Positions 36,996 through 44,685 of a stretch of DNA of 64,000 nucleotides are shown in pieces. The stretch covers positions 72,275,646 through 72,339,645 of the forward strand of contig JBANSL010000014.1 of NCBI GenBank assembly GCA_037127255.1, given 5' to 3'. The notes under the pieces are model-generated. The model had not been told where the DNA came from. It searched no databases and saw only the letters and a list, made by a program, of their open reading frames with translations. The DNA is from Persicaria tinctoria (Eukaryota; Streptophyta; Magnoliopsida; Caryophyllales; Polygonaceae). The translations under genes and the position numbers were made by a program. Numbering within the stretch: the stretch's first letter is position 1; the number at the start of each line of letters is the position of its first letter.

Positions 36996-38858
36996 AGTGG
37001 TTCAAGAGTGTACACCTCTTATAGTGTATCTTGTGCACAATTATTGGTCATTGATCAAAATAAAATGGAAGGCTATGATCAAAAAGGAAATTTTCTTTTC
37101 TTTTTTCTTATTAAATCGGTGGGTCCCACAAAACTCACCTTGCCATCCATTGTAGGCGCGTGTGAATGAAACTCACACCTCCTCATTCTTGCTTTCGCCT
37201 GTGTAATCTTTGACATCTTTTTTTTTGTAAGCTATTTTTTTTTGTTTTAAACCATGATTTCATTTGTTTTAAAATTTTGTCAATTCAACCGAATAATAAT
37301 TCATATGCTACCGAATAATATTATGTTATCATTTTTCATCTAGTTTAGATGATTAATAATTTGACAACATTACTTACGATTTATATGAATAATATTTTAT
37401 ATATCACCGAAAAAACGAATAATGTTTTATATTTAACCGAATAATATTTTACATTTCACCGAAAAATGCTCGTACGATATTTTTTTTTGTTTTAAACCAT
37501 GATTTCATTTGTTTTTAAATTTTGTCAATTCAACCGAATAATAATTCATATGCTACAAAATAATATTATCTTATTATTTTTCATCCAGTTTAGATGAAAA
37601 ATTACCAATTCCACATAATAATTTGACAACAATACTTACGATTTATACGAATAATGTTTTATATTTCACTGAATAATATTTTATATTTCACCGAAAAAAC
37701 GAATAATGTTTTATATTTCACTGAATAATATTTTACATTTCACCAAAAAATGCTCGTACAATGGGGTTTTTATATTGTTTGTCAAACCAAAAACTCCATT
37801 ACTGACGAATAATAATCAGATTTCGCCGAACGCCGAATAATTAAACAATTAATTACCGCTAGTAACCAAAATTCGACACGTACGTCTACATAATTTACCA
37901 CTAATTAATTAAAAGTAACTAATTCAGTGAACTATGGGTGATGGTCAAACACTCATCCAAGGCTCGTATTTGCCGATCTTCGACTCAATCTTAACCAAAA
38001 AGGAACCAAACACTGCTACAACGTATAGTATCGAAACTCCGGTTACCTTGTTCTGCTGTATCGGAGGTACAACACCGCCAAACCCGCCACAAATAATCCG
38101 GCCGTGGCGGCTCCGGCCAAAGGAAACTGCCCATCCCCCAGTCCCCCACCAATAAAATAAAAAAGAAAAATAAAAAACTTGACGCAGGGAGGAGCGATGC
38201 CTTCAATCGGAGGCAGTGATACCTGGTTCGGGATCGCCTCTCCCAATCGCCCTTCTAATCTCCGCCGCCGACCTTCCTCATCGCCCTCGATGTCCCTGTA
38301 GCCTCGCAATCGCTGCCGCCCTCCTGTGCTCCTCGATTTGACGCCGGCTTCAACCTCTCTTGCAATCGCCGCCGCCGCCTTCTACCGCTTCTCGCTACCA
38401 CCCTCCTGTGCTCCTCGATTCGACGCCGGCTTCAACCGCCTTCTACTGCCGACGCCGGCTCGCCTCCGCCTTGCCTCCTTGCCCAATTGTCTCCTCTTCG
38501 CCGCTTTCAAAATCGCCTTCGAGATCCCCTTCCTCGATCGTCAGCCTTCGAGATACCCTTCCTCGGTCGTTGGCTTGGAGATCGCCTTCAAATCGGCTCC
38601 TCTGGCGGCTGGCGCTTTCAAAATTAAGATCCCCTTCCTTGCTCCACCAGATGAATAAGATGACGATGAATGATTTATTTCCCAAACCTAATCCATGCGC
38701 TAGGATAGAGATTAAGGGTGATTTTCTTTAAGATGTGTGTGGGACCCACTCGATTTGTAATTAAGAAAAAAAAGAAAAACCTTTTAATCTAGACCATTCA
38801 TTAGACCATGACACTTGTGCACAAAGTACACTCTAAAGGGTGTGCACAAGTTACCCAT

Positions 38859-38899
<41 letters not shown>

Positions 38900-41800
38900 G
38901 GGGACTTTCCTGTGAGGACACTCATTACTGTGTAACGGGAGGAGAAATGTGAGTCATTGGATCCTTCTAAATCAAATGGCTACAATTTTATTGAAAAAAA
39001 TAATTATTTATTTATTTTGAAAAGACAGTTTTTTTTTAGAAAGACGGTTAAGCGTACATGTTTTTTCTTTTCCATATTAATTGTTACATATTACTAGCAA
39101 ATATATAGAGCATAAAAGTGAATATTCAACCTATTAAAAATGAACATTTGTTTCTTTAAAAAAAGAATAAACACATTTTTATTTGAAATTTTGAATATTT
39201 GAATAATAAACGATTTTATATGAATAATTAGTGATTTAAATTCGAATACCGAAGTCACTAAATATGAATATTAGCTGGTTTAAAAAATTAATAAATGTGA
39301 ATAATGATCCGATCATTTAAACCCATAGTCAATTAGTCACTAAATATGAATATTAGCCTTTTATCATTTATCGGTGTTTTTATCGGAGTACGTAGGTTTA
39401 GTTGCTCGTGCAACCTTATATTCACCCATTGTCGAACTCCCTGTGTTGTCAAATTTGATGAAAGAAAGAAACGGTTACAATTCTTCTTAAAAAAACTGTA
39501 TTTTGAAAATAAATAAATAATTATTTTTCCAATAAAATTACACCCCTTTGATTTAAGAGAATCCAGCGTCTTCACCGTGTTCTCTTCGCCGGACTCCACC
39601 TTTTCTTTCCTCGCTTCAATTCTAATTTAAATCGACATGGTCTTCTTCGCCAATTCGAAACATCTCCATCTGGTTCTGAATCGGAGCCACATCAGAAGCA
39701 TTGTTAGCAGATTTAGGGTTCTGATCGCCACCTTTATGGTCTACAACCTTGTCGAATCTGAACAGGAAATCAGGATTTGCAGCCTCCGGATTCGGCGGCG
39801 TCGGAAGATCGACGAACTGTTCGCCTCAGGCTTGGCCTTCTTGAACTGGTACTCTTTAGTACTTTCGGCTCCGATGTGAAGGGAAACAGGAAGATCTCGA
39901 GCCGAGCCGGCTTCGGAGAGCTCCGGTTGAGGCGATCGTACTCCAACATAATGTGATCGAGGTCCTCATCATTGGCGACGTCGCACGCCTCCGTCGGATC
40001 CAAATGAGCAGCGCCCAACCTTCGAACAAGAAAGTCCGACTCATCCCAAATCCGGTTAATACCAACAGGAAGTCGCTTCTAAATTGTTAGTAAAACCCAT
40101 CCATTGATTCATAAAACTCATCAAACTTCAAACATATTGAAAACAAGTAGAAAACTTATCTAAAGAAAGACAAATTGTTGTGGCGTGGTGTATATCCGAA
40201 CCCACTGCCTTAGAAGCGATTTCGCCCCGACCACGGCGCAAGTCGTCTTCTTGGCATCGCCCCAAAGGTTACACAACACATCCGATCGCGTGCACTCGCC
40301 AAAGGAGGTTTGTAAATTTTCCAGGAACTCAGAACGTTTCTCAGAGAAGAGGAAGATGATGGAAAACCACCCCTATCTTATAAACCCTTAAAACCTCTTT
40401 TTTTTTTTAAGAGGAAGAGAACGTGTAAAAGCAACAACTCACTCTCCCACCAACTTAGTAGTTGAGAAAAATCATCACAACCAATTTAACAACCATTTTC
40501 CTTTTCTTTAAATATGGATAAATTTGCATAAAATAAAGCCCATCATAAAACCTTATTCAAGCATTATTTTCAACAGTACGGTTTGGTTTAAAGGCATTCC
40601 CTCACCTCAGCCTCCAGAGTTGTACTTTTCACCTTTACCTTAAATTGTTGTACATTTGCAAGGAAAGTGCCTTGCCTACACACTTGCATTCGTCTGAGTG
40701 CAGGAATTTCACCTTTGTTAGTTTTGCATATAGTGCATTATTGATTGCTTTCATCTCTGGTGGTGAATAGATATATCAAAAGGTGTCTAATTTCTAATCC
40801 TAAACCAGAACTTGGATTCCTGTATTCACCCAAAACGTTTGAGCACTAGAGTAAATTCAGCATAGAAAGGTTTACCATCTTTGTTGTGCTTTTTGATTCT
40901 GCACTTGGTCTCAGTGTGTGGTGTTTTCTTCTGAAAAATTCACGGGATATTAATATTGTGATACCGTTAGGTAAAGAGACTCTGGATATCTTGCACCGAC
41001 TTCTTCATTTCATTCTTGTTCAACACGTCTTTTTGGTTGGGTTCATACTCTTTGTATTATGTTTTAGTTGGTGAGGAATATTTTCAAACCACTATTCTTT
41101 TGCTATGTTAATCTATAGGACCCCAAATTTCAGCCAGACCTATCTAGCACCTACAAACCGAAGAAATGCAATTCGGAGTGTAGCTGTGACAGTAAGCAGA
41201 ACCAATGTACTTATGCGAGATCATATGCTGAGTTGAGTTCCAGTAGTGGCGTTCTTGGTGAGGATATTTTATCCTTTGGCAACCAAAGTAAACTTACTCC
41301 CCAGCGTGCGGTTTTTGGTTGTGAGAATAATGAAACCGGTGATCTGTACAGTCAGCGTGCAGATGGAATTATGGGTTTAGGTCGTGGTGAGCTCAGCATC
41401 ATGGATCAACTTGTTAAGAAGCATGTAATCAGTGATTCCTTTTCTCTGTGTTATGGAGGGATGAATTTGGGTGGGGGTGCAATGGTTCTTGGTGAAATAT
41501 CTTCCCCGGCTGACATGGTATATAGCAAATCAGATCCTAATCGCAGGTATGTATTAGAAGAGTAGTAACATTCTTCATACATGTCTATCTGTCAGACCCG
41601 TCTGTCTGACAGATACATTTTATACATCTGACACATTTACTCTTGTTTCGGGATGGAAACAGTCCATACTACAACATTGAATTGAAGGAGATGCATGTTG
41701 CCGGAAAGGCGTTACTTTTGAACCCGAAGACCTTTGATCAAAGGCTTGGAGCTGTGCTAGATAGCGGTACTACTTATGCCTATTTGCCGGAAGCTGCATT

Positions 41801-42828
41801 TCAAGCATTTAAACAAGCTGTAAGTTTCATTCTCCAAAGGCTTGTCCCATTGTGCTGCAATCCACTGCTGCATAGTATTGCTTTTACTTGCTATTGAGTA
41901 TTGACAAGTTGACTGCAGCAAAGATGACAATTTGTCTAGCCAAGCATTCCTTTTGTGGAATATAAGATAACGATCTGTCTACCATTCCATTTGCTTGCTA
42001 CTGACTCTGTTTAGGTTTTCTTTGGATTTATTATTCGTTGGTGCTATTCACAATGTCGAGCTATTTTAAGCCTATAATGCTATCTTATTTGCAGATAATG
42101 ACAGACGTGCATGGCCTTCAGCATATCAGTGGTCCTGATCCAAATTACAACGATATTTGTTTTTCTGGTGCAGGAAGGTATACAGCTAAATGCTAATAAT
42201 TTCTCTATTAGTTTTCATTTGTCTGAACTACCAACTGTTTGTAGCTCTAACATTTTCTATTTCCTCAGTGATGTTTCTGAACTCTCAAAATCCTTTCCAG
42301 TGGTTGACTTGGTGTTTGGAAATGGTCAAAAACTTTCACTGTCACCAGAGAACTATTTATTTCAGGTAAATGAGATCTTTGTAGACCTTTAACTACATTC
42401 TATTATTGTCTGTCAATGTGATGACCCCTTTTTCTAATTATATGAATTTTTTTCTTTCTTGAAGCATTCAAAGGTGCGAGGTGCATATTGCCTGGGTATC
42501 TTCCAGAATGGAAATGATCCAACTACTTTATTGGGAGGTAATAATCTCAAGTGTATGCTCTTTTTAGTTCTGATAGTTATTTCTCCATTCATCTCTTTTT
42601 TGCCTTTATTTTTCTGTAGGGATAATTGTCCGGAACACTCTTGTGACTTATGACCGTGAACGTCAGAGGATTGGCTTCTGGAAGACAAATTGTTCGGAGT
42701 TATGGGAACGACTTCATATTAAGGATGCTTCAGCAGCACCTTCAACTAAAGGCGAAGAGGGTTTTACAGAGACTGGACCTGCATCAGCCCCTAACGGACC
42801 AACATTTCATCCTGGTATAGTTCTATAA
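10451..42828 (+). CDS. Aspartic protease (family A1), locus B, 3'-truncated, with giant TE-filled introns
   Basis: Exons 10451-10710, 24970-25090, 41119-41546, 41663-41819, 42095-42177, 42269-42365, 42465-42537 and 42620-42814 have the same sizes and phases as the first eight exons of locus C (260, 121, 428, 157, 83, 97, 73, 195 nt), all with GT-AG borders. The product starts with a signal peptide and is a pepsin-like endopeptidase. The first catalytic motif is DTGST at residue 107 and the second DSGTT at residue 303. Exons 9-12, which encode the C-terminal domain and membrane anchor, are missing. Reading past the exon 8 donor gives PGIV-L and a TAA at 42826-42828, predicting about 475 residues, probably soluble or secreted. 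Introns 1 and 2 are about 14.3 and 16.0 kb. Whether it is expressed or dead cannot be told from sequence. Confidence 0.8.
11253..11590. mobile_element. MITE (Harbinger- or hAT-like) inside the left Mutator-like TIR
   Basis: The ends are TAAGGGTTCGTTTGGTT and AACCAAACGAGCTCTTA, inverted repeats of the 'GTTTGGTT' class. The interior has mirrored 'gaattgaattcccgggaa' and 'gaattcaacttcttgaa' style motifs. The homology of the host TIR resumes on its right side, proving insertion. The superfamily is uncertain: the flanking TAA/TTA could be part of the ends or an imperfect 3-bp duplication. Confidence 0.7.
11629..12970 (+). repeat. About six tandem copies of the Helitron 5' end
   Basis: Each unit of roughly 215-300 bp starts near 'attactaattctnctagc', continues with 'gctgacgtgtcacgcccac', 'attcttattggtcaatat'-like sequence and 'atgatttgaatccgt', and ends with 'cggttatattgccgtaaat'. 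Approximate starts are 11629, 11865, 12077, 12386, 12610 and 12846 (partial). Length variation comes mostly from T-runs and (AT)n. The third copy again begins with the complete TCTATTAATATT terminus. Confidence 0.85.
12300..12384. repeat. (AT)n microsatellite
   Basis: An uninterrupted AT dinucleotide run of about 85 bp lies between the third and fourth Helitron repeat units. Confidence 0.97.
13626..13692. repeat. (TA)n microsatellite
   Basis: An uninterrupted TA run of about 67 bp lies near the 3' end of the Helitron. Confidence 0.97.
14021..14725 (+). mobile_element. Small non-autonomous Helitron
   Basis: The 5' end is TCTACTAAAA after an A (14021). The 3' end has a short hairpin (CCCGT..ACGGG, about 14698-14715) and CTAG at 14722-14725 followed by T. 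It is 705 bp with no ORF. It lies 240 bp after the previous Helitron end. The gap between them (13782-14020) starts 'tataatactaaaacagagg', which resembles another Helitron 5' end, and has a TCTA microsatellite at 13990-14012. Confidence 0.7.
15095..15226. repeat. 40-bp direct repeat pair
   Basis: The sequence from 'aaagaacacttataat' to 'gttaaatttatac' occurs at 15095-15134 and again at 15187-15226. Around it, 14726-15573 is AT-rich and has no other recognised feature. Confidence 0.85.
15574..16308. mobile_element. PIF/Harbinger-like element with GC-rich cargo
   Basis: Ends GGGCGTGCTTGGTA and TGCCGAGAGCGGCC are imperfect inverted repeats flanked by TAA on both sides (15571-15573 and 16309-16311), the usual Harbinger target. 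The interior (15770-16110) is unusually GC-rich, with repeated 'agatccatggctgcc' type blocks and C/T tracts. It looks like captured exon or 5'UTR DNA but belongs to no recognised family. The element is 735 bp and encodes no transposase. Confidence 0.6.
16309..18177. other. Gap: non-coding cargo between Harbinger element and gene fragment
   Basis: This stretch is moderately AT-rich, without a recognisable protein or repeat family. It contains short dispersed repeats such as 'gattcaacaacattca' (about 17307 and 17484) and 'aactcctaaactg'-like phrases around 17140-17225. Because the next stretch looks like a minus-strand gene, this may be its 3'UTR and downstream region. Confidence 0.3.
18178..19225 (-). 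pseudogene. Captured plant gene fragment, family unknown, exon-intron structure kept
   Basis: On the minus strand, exon 19225-19124 (34 codons, starting IVYAPPLKLANK and ending KNKLAEQ) has AG before it and GTAATC after it. The next exon, 18855-18624, reads ELTFSYYGGQQMKMGFRL and later DWWVSLYDEGPVWVTKK, again with AG and GTAATT borders. Further coding-like pieces follow at about 18461-18360 (VSTCDKRRSINEYKTRF) and 18305-18178, the last with an in-frame stop before SWVESDEDTWWTPYVREL and ending at a natural-looking TAG after IKFLNW. The clean splice sites argue for genuine gene ancestry. The broken last part and the location inside a Mutator-like element argue for captured, decayed cargo. Confidence 0.5.
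20101..20651 (-). pseudogene. Probable 5' part of the captured gene, internally duplicated
   Basis: Two minus-strand segments share a pattern: MAQSGSATVSAGQQATPRRK with SEHDVSTAG (about 20312-20200) and MAESDGAPASAAQPATARRK (about 20553-20494). A third partial copy (ASASEDDVPTAGDGDQ) lies between them. The low-complexity, Ala/Arg-rich N-terminus followed by an acidic run fits the first exon of a plant protein, perhaps the fragment at 18178-19225. The family is unknown, and the frame is interrupted. Confidence 0.4.
20773..21008. mobile_element. Stowaway-type MITE
   Basis: The ends CTCCCTCCTTTCAACAAAAC and its inverse (GTTTTGTTGAAAGGAGGGAG) are near-perfect, with TA at 20771-20772 and 21009-21010. 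The arms share 'tactattcacgcacg' / 'cgtgcatgaatagta'. Length is 236 bp. Confidence 0.95.
21394..22480. mobile_element. hAT-like element nested in the Mutator-like element
   Basis: Ends TAGATCTATCAAA and TTTGACAGGTCTA are inverted repeats. The 8-bp duplication ATCTACTC is exact (21386-21393 and 22481-22488). Subterminal DNA on both sides is rich in CGGGT/ACCCG motifs. It carries no transposase and is split by the inner hAT element. Confidence 0.9.
21561..22246. mobile_element. hAT MITE, innermost of the nest, CCCGTCCCG-rich
   Basis: Ends TAGGGGTGGGCA and TGCCCACCCCTA are perfect inverted repeats of a common plant hAT type. The 8-bp duplication AAAAAAAT (21553-21560 and 22247-22254) lies in A-rich DNA, so it is weaker evidence than the others. 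Both ends carry clustered 'atcccgtcccg' repeats in opposite orientation around an AT-rich centre. Confidence 0.85.
23343..24060. other. Gap: AT-rich, no recognised feature
   Basis: Very AT-rich DNA between the inner Mutator-like element and the GC-rich cargo. It has short direct repeats such as 'ccaaatttatgcaaat' (about 23630-23675). No coding frame or terminal repeat pair was recognised. Confidence 0.4.
24061..24640. repeat. GC-rich cargo with a 60-bp direct duplication
   Basis: The block beginning 'gattgcggtc' and running through 'gattgaattcggatggcc' occurs at 24281-24327 and again at 24341-24387, a 60-bp period. The unit keeps an open plus-strand frame (24245-24676), but the peptide has no recognised family. 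The stretch looks like captured exon or UTR DNA near the right end of the 13.8-kb Mutator-like element. Confidence 0.5.
24970..25090 (+). CDS. Locus B exon 2 (first catalytic Asp)
   Basis: This 121-nt exon encodes GYYSTRLWIGTPPQEFALIV followed by DTGST, the first active-site motif of pepsin-like proteases, and ends CEQCGKHQ before GTATGA. It lies between the two large transposon nests, 77 bp after the end of the hAT element and 78 bp before the copia TSD. The canonical Thr is kept here, unlike locus C, where it is Ser. Confidence 0.88.
25173..27060 (-). repeat. Copia LTR (right-hand in element orientation), split by a Harbinger element
   Basis: Positions 25173-25608 and 27031-27060 together match the LTR at 40085-40575, including 'gttgtggcgtggtgtata' and 'cttattcaagcattatt'. 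The interruption at 25609-27030 restores perfectly when removed. Confidence 0.9.
25609..27030. mobile_element. PIF/Harbinger-like element inserted in the copia LTR
   Basis: Ends GAGCAAGCCCAACA and the inverse of GAGCATCTCCAATA, with TAA duplicated (25606-25608 and 27031-27033). The other LTR supplies the empty site 'catcataaaacc'. The subterminal arms share 'gtaaaatttctctaaaa' type sequence. It is 1.42 kb with no transposase seen. The interior is AT-rich with no clear ORF. Confidence 0.82.
27613..27790 (-). pseudogene. Copia RNase H C-terminal remnant
   Basis: On the minus strand from 27790 the frame reads IGKNKHTQ, then HEVVRQLIANGVVYLED, a broken stretch corresponding to the usual 'NLADPLTK' region, and finally MKLKP near 27620. 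This is the order of the C-terminal end of copia polyproteins, with several stops. It fixes the strand and superfamily of the surrounding element. Confidence 0.65.
27900..29311 (-). other. Gap: eroded copia internal region
   Basis: This is sequence between the RNase H remnant and the CACTA insertion. It presumably derives from the copia internal region, but I recognise no reverse transcriptase or integrase motif in it. The same applies to 34568-34828 on the far side of the CACTA element. Confidence 0.35.
29315..34564. mobile_element. CACTA (En/Spm-type) element, 5.25 kb, non-autonomous
   Basis: The element begins CACTA plus an A-run and ends with a T-run plus TAGTG. It is flanked by the 3-bp duplication TCT (29312-29314 and 34565-34567). 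Both subterminal regions (29330-29560 and 34300-34545) are packed with short motifs in both orientations such as 'tagccacgg', 'ttgccgtggc' and 'agctacgg', the classic transposase-binding repeats. No long transposase frame is visible. A minus-strand first-exon-like ORF lies at 34167-33943 (MTFDRSRSRPPSTIADLG region reads after an upstream ATG) next to an (AG)n at 33777-33793. Within it, a 26-bp direct repeat 'aaatgtaataccatactaag' recurs at about 31438 and 31526. Confidence 0.9.
34829..34856. repeat. (TA)n microsatellite at an element border
   Basis: A 28-bp TA run immediately precedes GGGTCGGGTTC. Confidence 0.95.
35284..35570. repeat. 23-bp tandem array with GGTTCA
   Basis: About 12 degenerate units of the type GTGGTTCAGCAATTTTATTC plus 'aca'. 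Because 23 is not a multiple of 3 and the unit has no stop, all three plus-strand frames stay open, which creates long but meaningless ORFs. Confidence 0.9.
35850..36195. repeat. About 23-bp tandem array with TGAACC
   Basis: About 12 degenerate units of the type 'ctatttagtcactgaacca', followed by variants 'cccagtgaaccacac'. The shared core TGAACC(A) is the complement of the GGTTCA core in the array 300 bp upstream. Confidence 0.85.
36379..36780 (-). CDS. RING-type zinc finger protein (ATL-like), intact 133-aa ORF in a TE
   Basis: The single-exon ORF from the ATG at 36780 to the stop at 36379 has a RING-H2-like domain at residues 63-104: C63, C66, C82, H87, C90, C101 and C104. RING-H2 proteins bind E2 enzymes and act as E3 ubiquitin ligases. 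The expected first His (C-x-H-x-F-H) is Leu84 here, so one zinc ligand of site 2 appears missing and activity is doubtful. A low-complexity Gly-rich C-terminus follows. Coding DNA is GC-rich, in contrast with the AT-rich element around it. It starts 140 bp from the right end of the (TA)n-bounded element, with a GA-rich 5'UTR-like stretch. It is therefore best seen as a captured gene or retrogene; an original host gene carrying the element is less likely. Confidence 0.75.
   Translation of the reverse strand: MEANGGPSSRQRQQLSTDPFRGRNHHYLLDFDSDISTAPPRFSPAELEELPGTRLARESEDACAICLEDLIDGDRCLELPDCKLVFHAGCVDRLLARAVDCPVCKTTVGVVAEEQPTEAGGGGGQLWSFFGSE
36921..36992. repeat. (TA)n microsatellite shared by two element ends
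   Basis: A 72-bp uninterrupted TA run separates the right end of one element and the left end of the next. Confidence 0.97.
36993..38860. mobile_element. (TA)n-bounded element with GC-rich cargo
   Basis: The left end (GGGAGTGGTTCAAGAGTGTA) and the inverse of the right end (GAATGGGTAACTTGTGCACA) share about 120 bp of mirrored order. Common blocks are 'agtgta.cttgtgcacaa', 'ggtca' and 'gtgggtcccaca'. The flanks are (TA)n on the left and (CT)n(TA)n on the right. The interior has a repeated AT-rich tract ('accgaataatattttatat' types, 37260-37760) and GC-rich, C/T-biased cargo at 38190-38700. That cargo contains a duplicated 'tcctcgattcgacgccggcttcaac' kind of block (about 38331 and 38412). No protein family is recognised in the cargo. 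Confidence 0.55.
38900..39570. mobile_element. Third (TA)n-bordered element, right end incomplete
   Basis: After (TA)n (38875-38899), the segment 38957-39035 ('ggatccttctaaatcaaa', 'caattttattg', 'aataattatttatttattttg') is mirrored by 39488-39566. The outer 55 bp of the left end has no partner and no (TA)n follows the right arm, so the right terminus is probably deleted. Confidence 0.5.
39770..40020 (-). pseudogene. PB1-domain gene fragment inside the copia element
   Basis: A minus-strand frame reads CDVANDEDLDHIMLEYDRL followed by RSSPKPARLEIFLFP. This matches the end of the PB1 (Phox/Bem1) domain as it appears in a plant family with 'DEDLDHMIEEYDRL..SKPARLRLFLFP'. Upstream coding sequence is in other frames or absent, and downstream the frame runs into Ser/Arg-rich sequence, so it is a fragment. 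It lies 65 bp inside the LTR at 40085, where the 5' untranslated/gag region of the minus-strand copia element would be, suggesting transduction or an independent insertion. Family call from motif memory. Confidence 0.6.
40085..40575 (-). repeat. Copia LTR (left-hand in element orientation)
   Basis: 491 bp, TGTTAG..CAACA, uninterrupted, followed by the GTACG duplication. It matches 25173-25608 plus 27031-27060 with scattered differences, so the insertion is not very recent. Confidence 0.92.
41119..42828 (+). CDS. Locus B exons 3-8 (protease core and second catalytic Asp)
   Basis: Exons 41119-41546, 41663-41819, 42095-42177, 42269-42365, 42465-42537 and 42620-42814 are all open and in phase. 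Exon 3 carries the FGCEN..TGDLYSQ..DGIMGLGRGELS region and exon 4 carries LDSGTTYAYLPE with the second catalytic Asp. Exon 8 carries TYDRERQRIGFWKTNC. After exon 8 homology to locus C continues for only about 30 bp and then switches to the shared 3' flank, so exons 9-12 are deleted. Confidence 0.88.
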
Positions 42829-42845
42829 ATGTTATTACGAGTTTC

Positions 42846-43640
42846 TGAAGTAGTTTACTTAGTACTATTGAAACTTCCACGCCTGTCCTAAATGTGCTAA
42901 ACTTTCAAACATCGTATGCTAGTTATTGTTATATGTATCAGATGTCTGATCAGTTTTCTGAAATGTAATTGCCGATCCTTAGGTACTTGAGCAGATGCGG
43001 ATGCTAAGTATTAGCACTTGATGTGCTGCTGTCATGGTGTTTGAATCAAGGCCTGTTGGGTATTCCATGGAGGAGCCCTTCTTTTGTTTCTTTTTGGAAA
43101 CAATAGACATCTCAAATCACGAAAACCACTAGCTTTGTTCTCTTAACATTTCAGATGATCATATTTAGAATTGACTTCGGTTGAGTAATAGAACACAAGT
43201 GAATGAAATAATTTACTAGTTCCTATTTATATATGAAACTTGGTTCTAGTTATAGCTCTGATTCTCCTTTTAATTTGTGGTTTGCACACATTTGCATTCA
43301 TCATTTGCTGGCTGGTGTTGACATTTAGTAGGTTTTGTGTTAAAAGTACATACCCATGGTCTGAAAACCTATAGTGTGTTGATCAATCCATTGCATTTGC
43401 AGCATTGGCCTCTTCTACGAAGTTTCCAACAAGTACCATCTCACTACTTTCTTAAAAGTGTTGCATCTTTGTCCTCTTCCAACTTTAAGAGAACAATTTA
43501 CTGAATTTAGTTGCAACTATTTTGTACAATGATCTTTGCTGATAGATCATAACAAGCCAGTGAATGCCATGGGATTCATTGGGTCGATGTTATTGTGATC
43601 TTGGCGAACAGAAATATAAGTGACCAAAAAAAGTGGTAAA
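42846..43640 (+). repeat. 3' flank of locus B (paralogous to 330-1210)
   Basis: Homology to locus C stops shortly after exon 8 and is replaced here by the sequence found at 330-1210, starting 'agtagtttacttagtact'. A 95-bp segment around 43378-43460 is present here but not in the first copy. Downstream, 43641-44400 is spacer in which I recognise nothing except an A-run at 44361 and weak similarity to 1455-2000. Confidence 0.8.
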
Positions 43641-44404
43641 TAGTTAACTTTGTTTAGTCAGATTGTGTTTATAATTATCAGGACTGGATATAGGGGATAG
43701 TTTATACATTTTTTTCTTTCGGTTCATAGAATGACTATTGATCTACCATAATTCATGCAATTAAACCCGCTTTAAAAGTGGTAATGAGATAAAAAGTAAT
43801 CCTTCCATACGACAATATTTAACGTTTTGGCCCATATCATTTTGTCAATAATACATACTCCTCTTTTCGTTATAAATTAAGAGATTTGAAATCAAATTAT
43901 ATCAAAATCAAGTATCTTCCAATCTTGAGGAAATAATTTTCGCATTTATTAGGTGTACTCTAGCTTCGATCAAAAAATTAGATCCCTCAATAAACCAAAA
44001 TCAACCTCAAACAGATTGATAACCCAAATCTGTTTTTACCCAAATCTGATAAACCCACCAAAAATTGAAAAACCCACAAATCCGAAAAACACAATATAGC
44101 CGGGCGTTTTGATCTACGACCTTAGGTCTAGATCCGACACCATCACCACCTATAGTGATCTCAACAGGAGTCTAGATATTAAGAATTAAGACAAGATCTC
44201 AAGACATCAGGGTTGTAATTTTCTAGTTGTTTTAGCTTGTATTTATGTTGTTGTTTTTTATTTTTTTCTTTTCGTTTGTTCGGCGACCCTCTGCGTAGGG
44301 TCTAACAAGTTATTTTCTGATGGCTTCAAGATCACTTGTCGATCTACTCCTTACCTACCGTAAAAAAAAAAAAATCCCTTTAACAGCAACATCAATTTAA
44401 TACA

Positions 44405-44685
44405 AATGTTAGGGGTCATTTCTTTACACTAATTCCATAATTTGACCAATTATCAAATCAAATAATAAATGCAAAAATAGACCTAAAGGGATATATTCGG
44501 AAACATTCTAAATGGCGGGGGTTGTAAGCAAAAACAGCGACACTTTAAAATCGTTGAAAAACCCATTCCAATCCACATTCCACCGTCGTCCGTCGTCTTC
44601 ACTTCCTCCTCCTTCCCTCTCTCTGGAGAGAGAAAACCGGTCGCCGGTCACATCCTTCACCAAACGGCGATTCCTCCGTCCCCCG
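44405..44685 (+). promoter_or_regulatory. Conserved promoter/5'UTR block of locus C
   Basis: Matches 10165-10450 upstream of locus B, including 'ttatcaaatcaaataataaa', 'gggatatattcgg' and the C/T-rich leader. A frame open from an ATG at 44512 runs into the CDS in phase, but the equivalent frame is not kept in locus B. The start is therefore set at 44686. Confidence 0.55.

Larger units (their letters stand above)
25173..40575 (-). mobile_element. Ty1-copia-type LTR retrotransposon, antisense in locus B intron 2, heavily nested
   Basis: The element is bounded by the 5-bp duplication GTACG (25168-25172 and 40576-40580). Intron 2 of locus C reads straight across the empty site. LTRs are 25173-27060 (491-bp class, enlarged by a nested insertion) and 40085-40575, with ends TGTT..AACA. 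On the minus strand a polypurine tract-like GTGGGGGAT abuts the LTR at 27061-27070, and a decayed RNase H C-terminus follows. The primer-binding site next to 40085 is unclear. Orientation is therefore minus. Total length is 15.4 kb, mostly later insertions. No intact gag-pol remains. Confidence 0.88.

Noticed and set aside
44512..44685. In-frame N-terminal extension of locus C by 58 codons
   Set aside because: The extension would bury the signal peptide and is not kept in the otherwise near-identical locus B.
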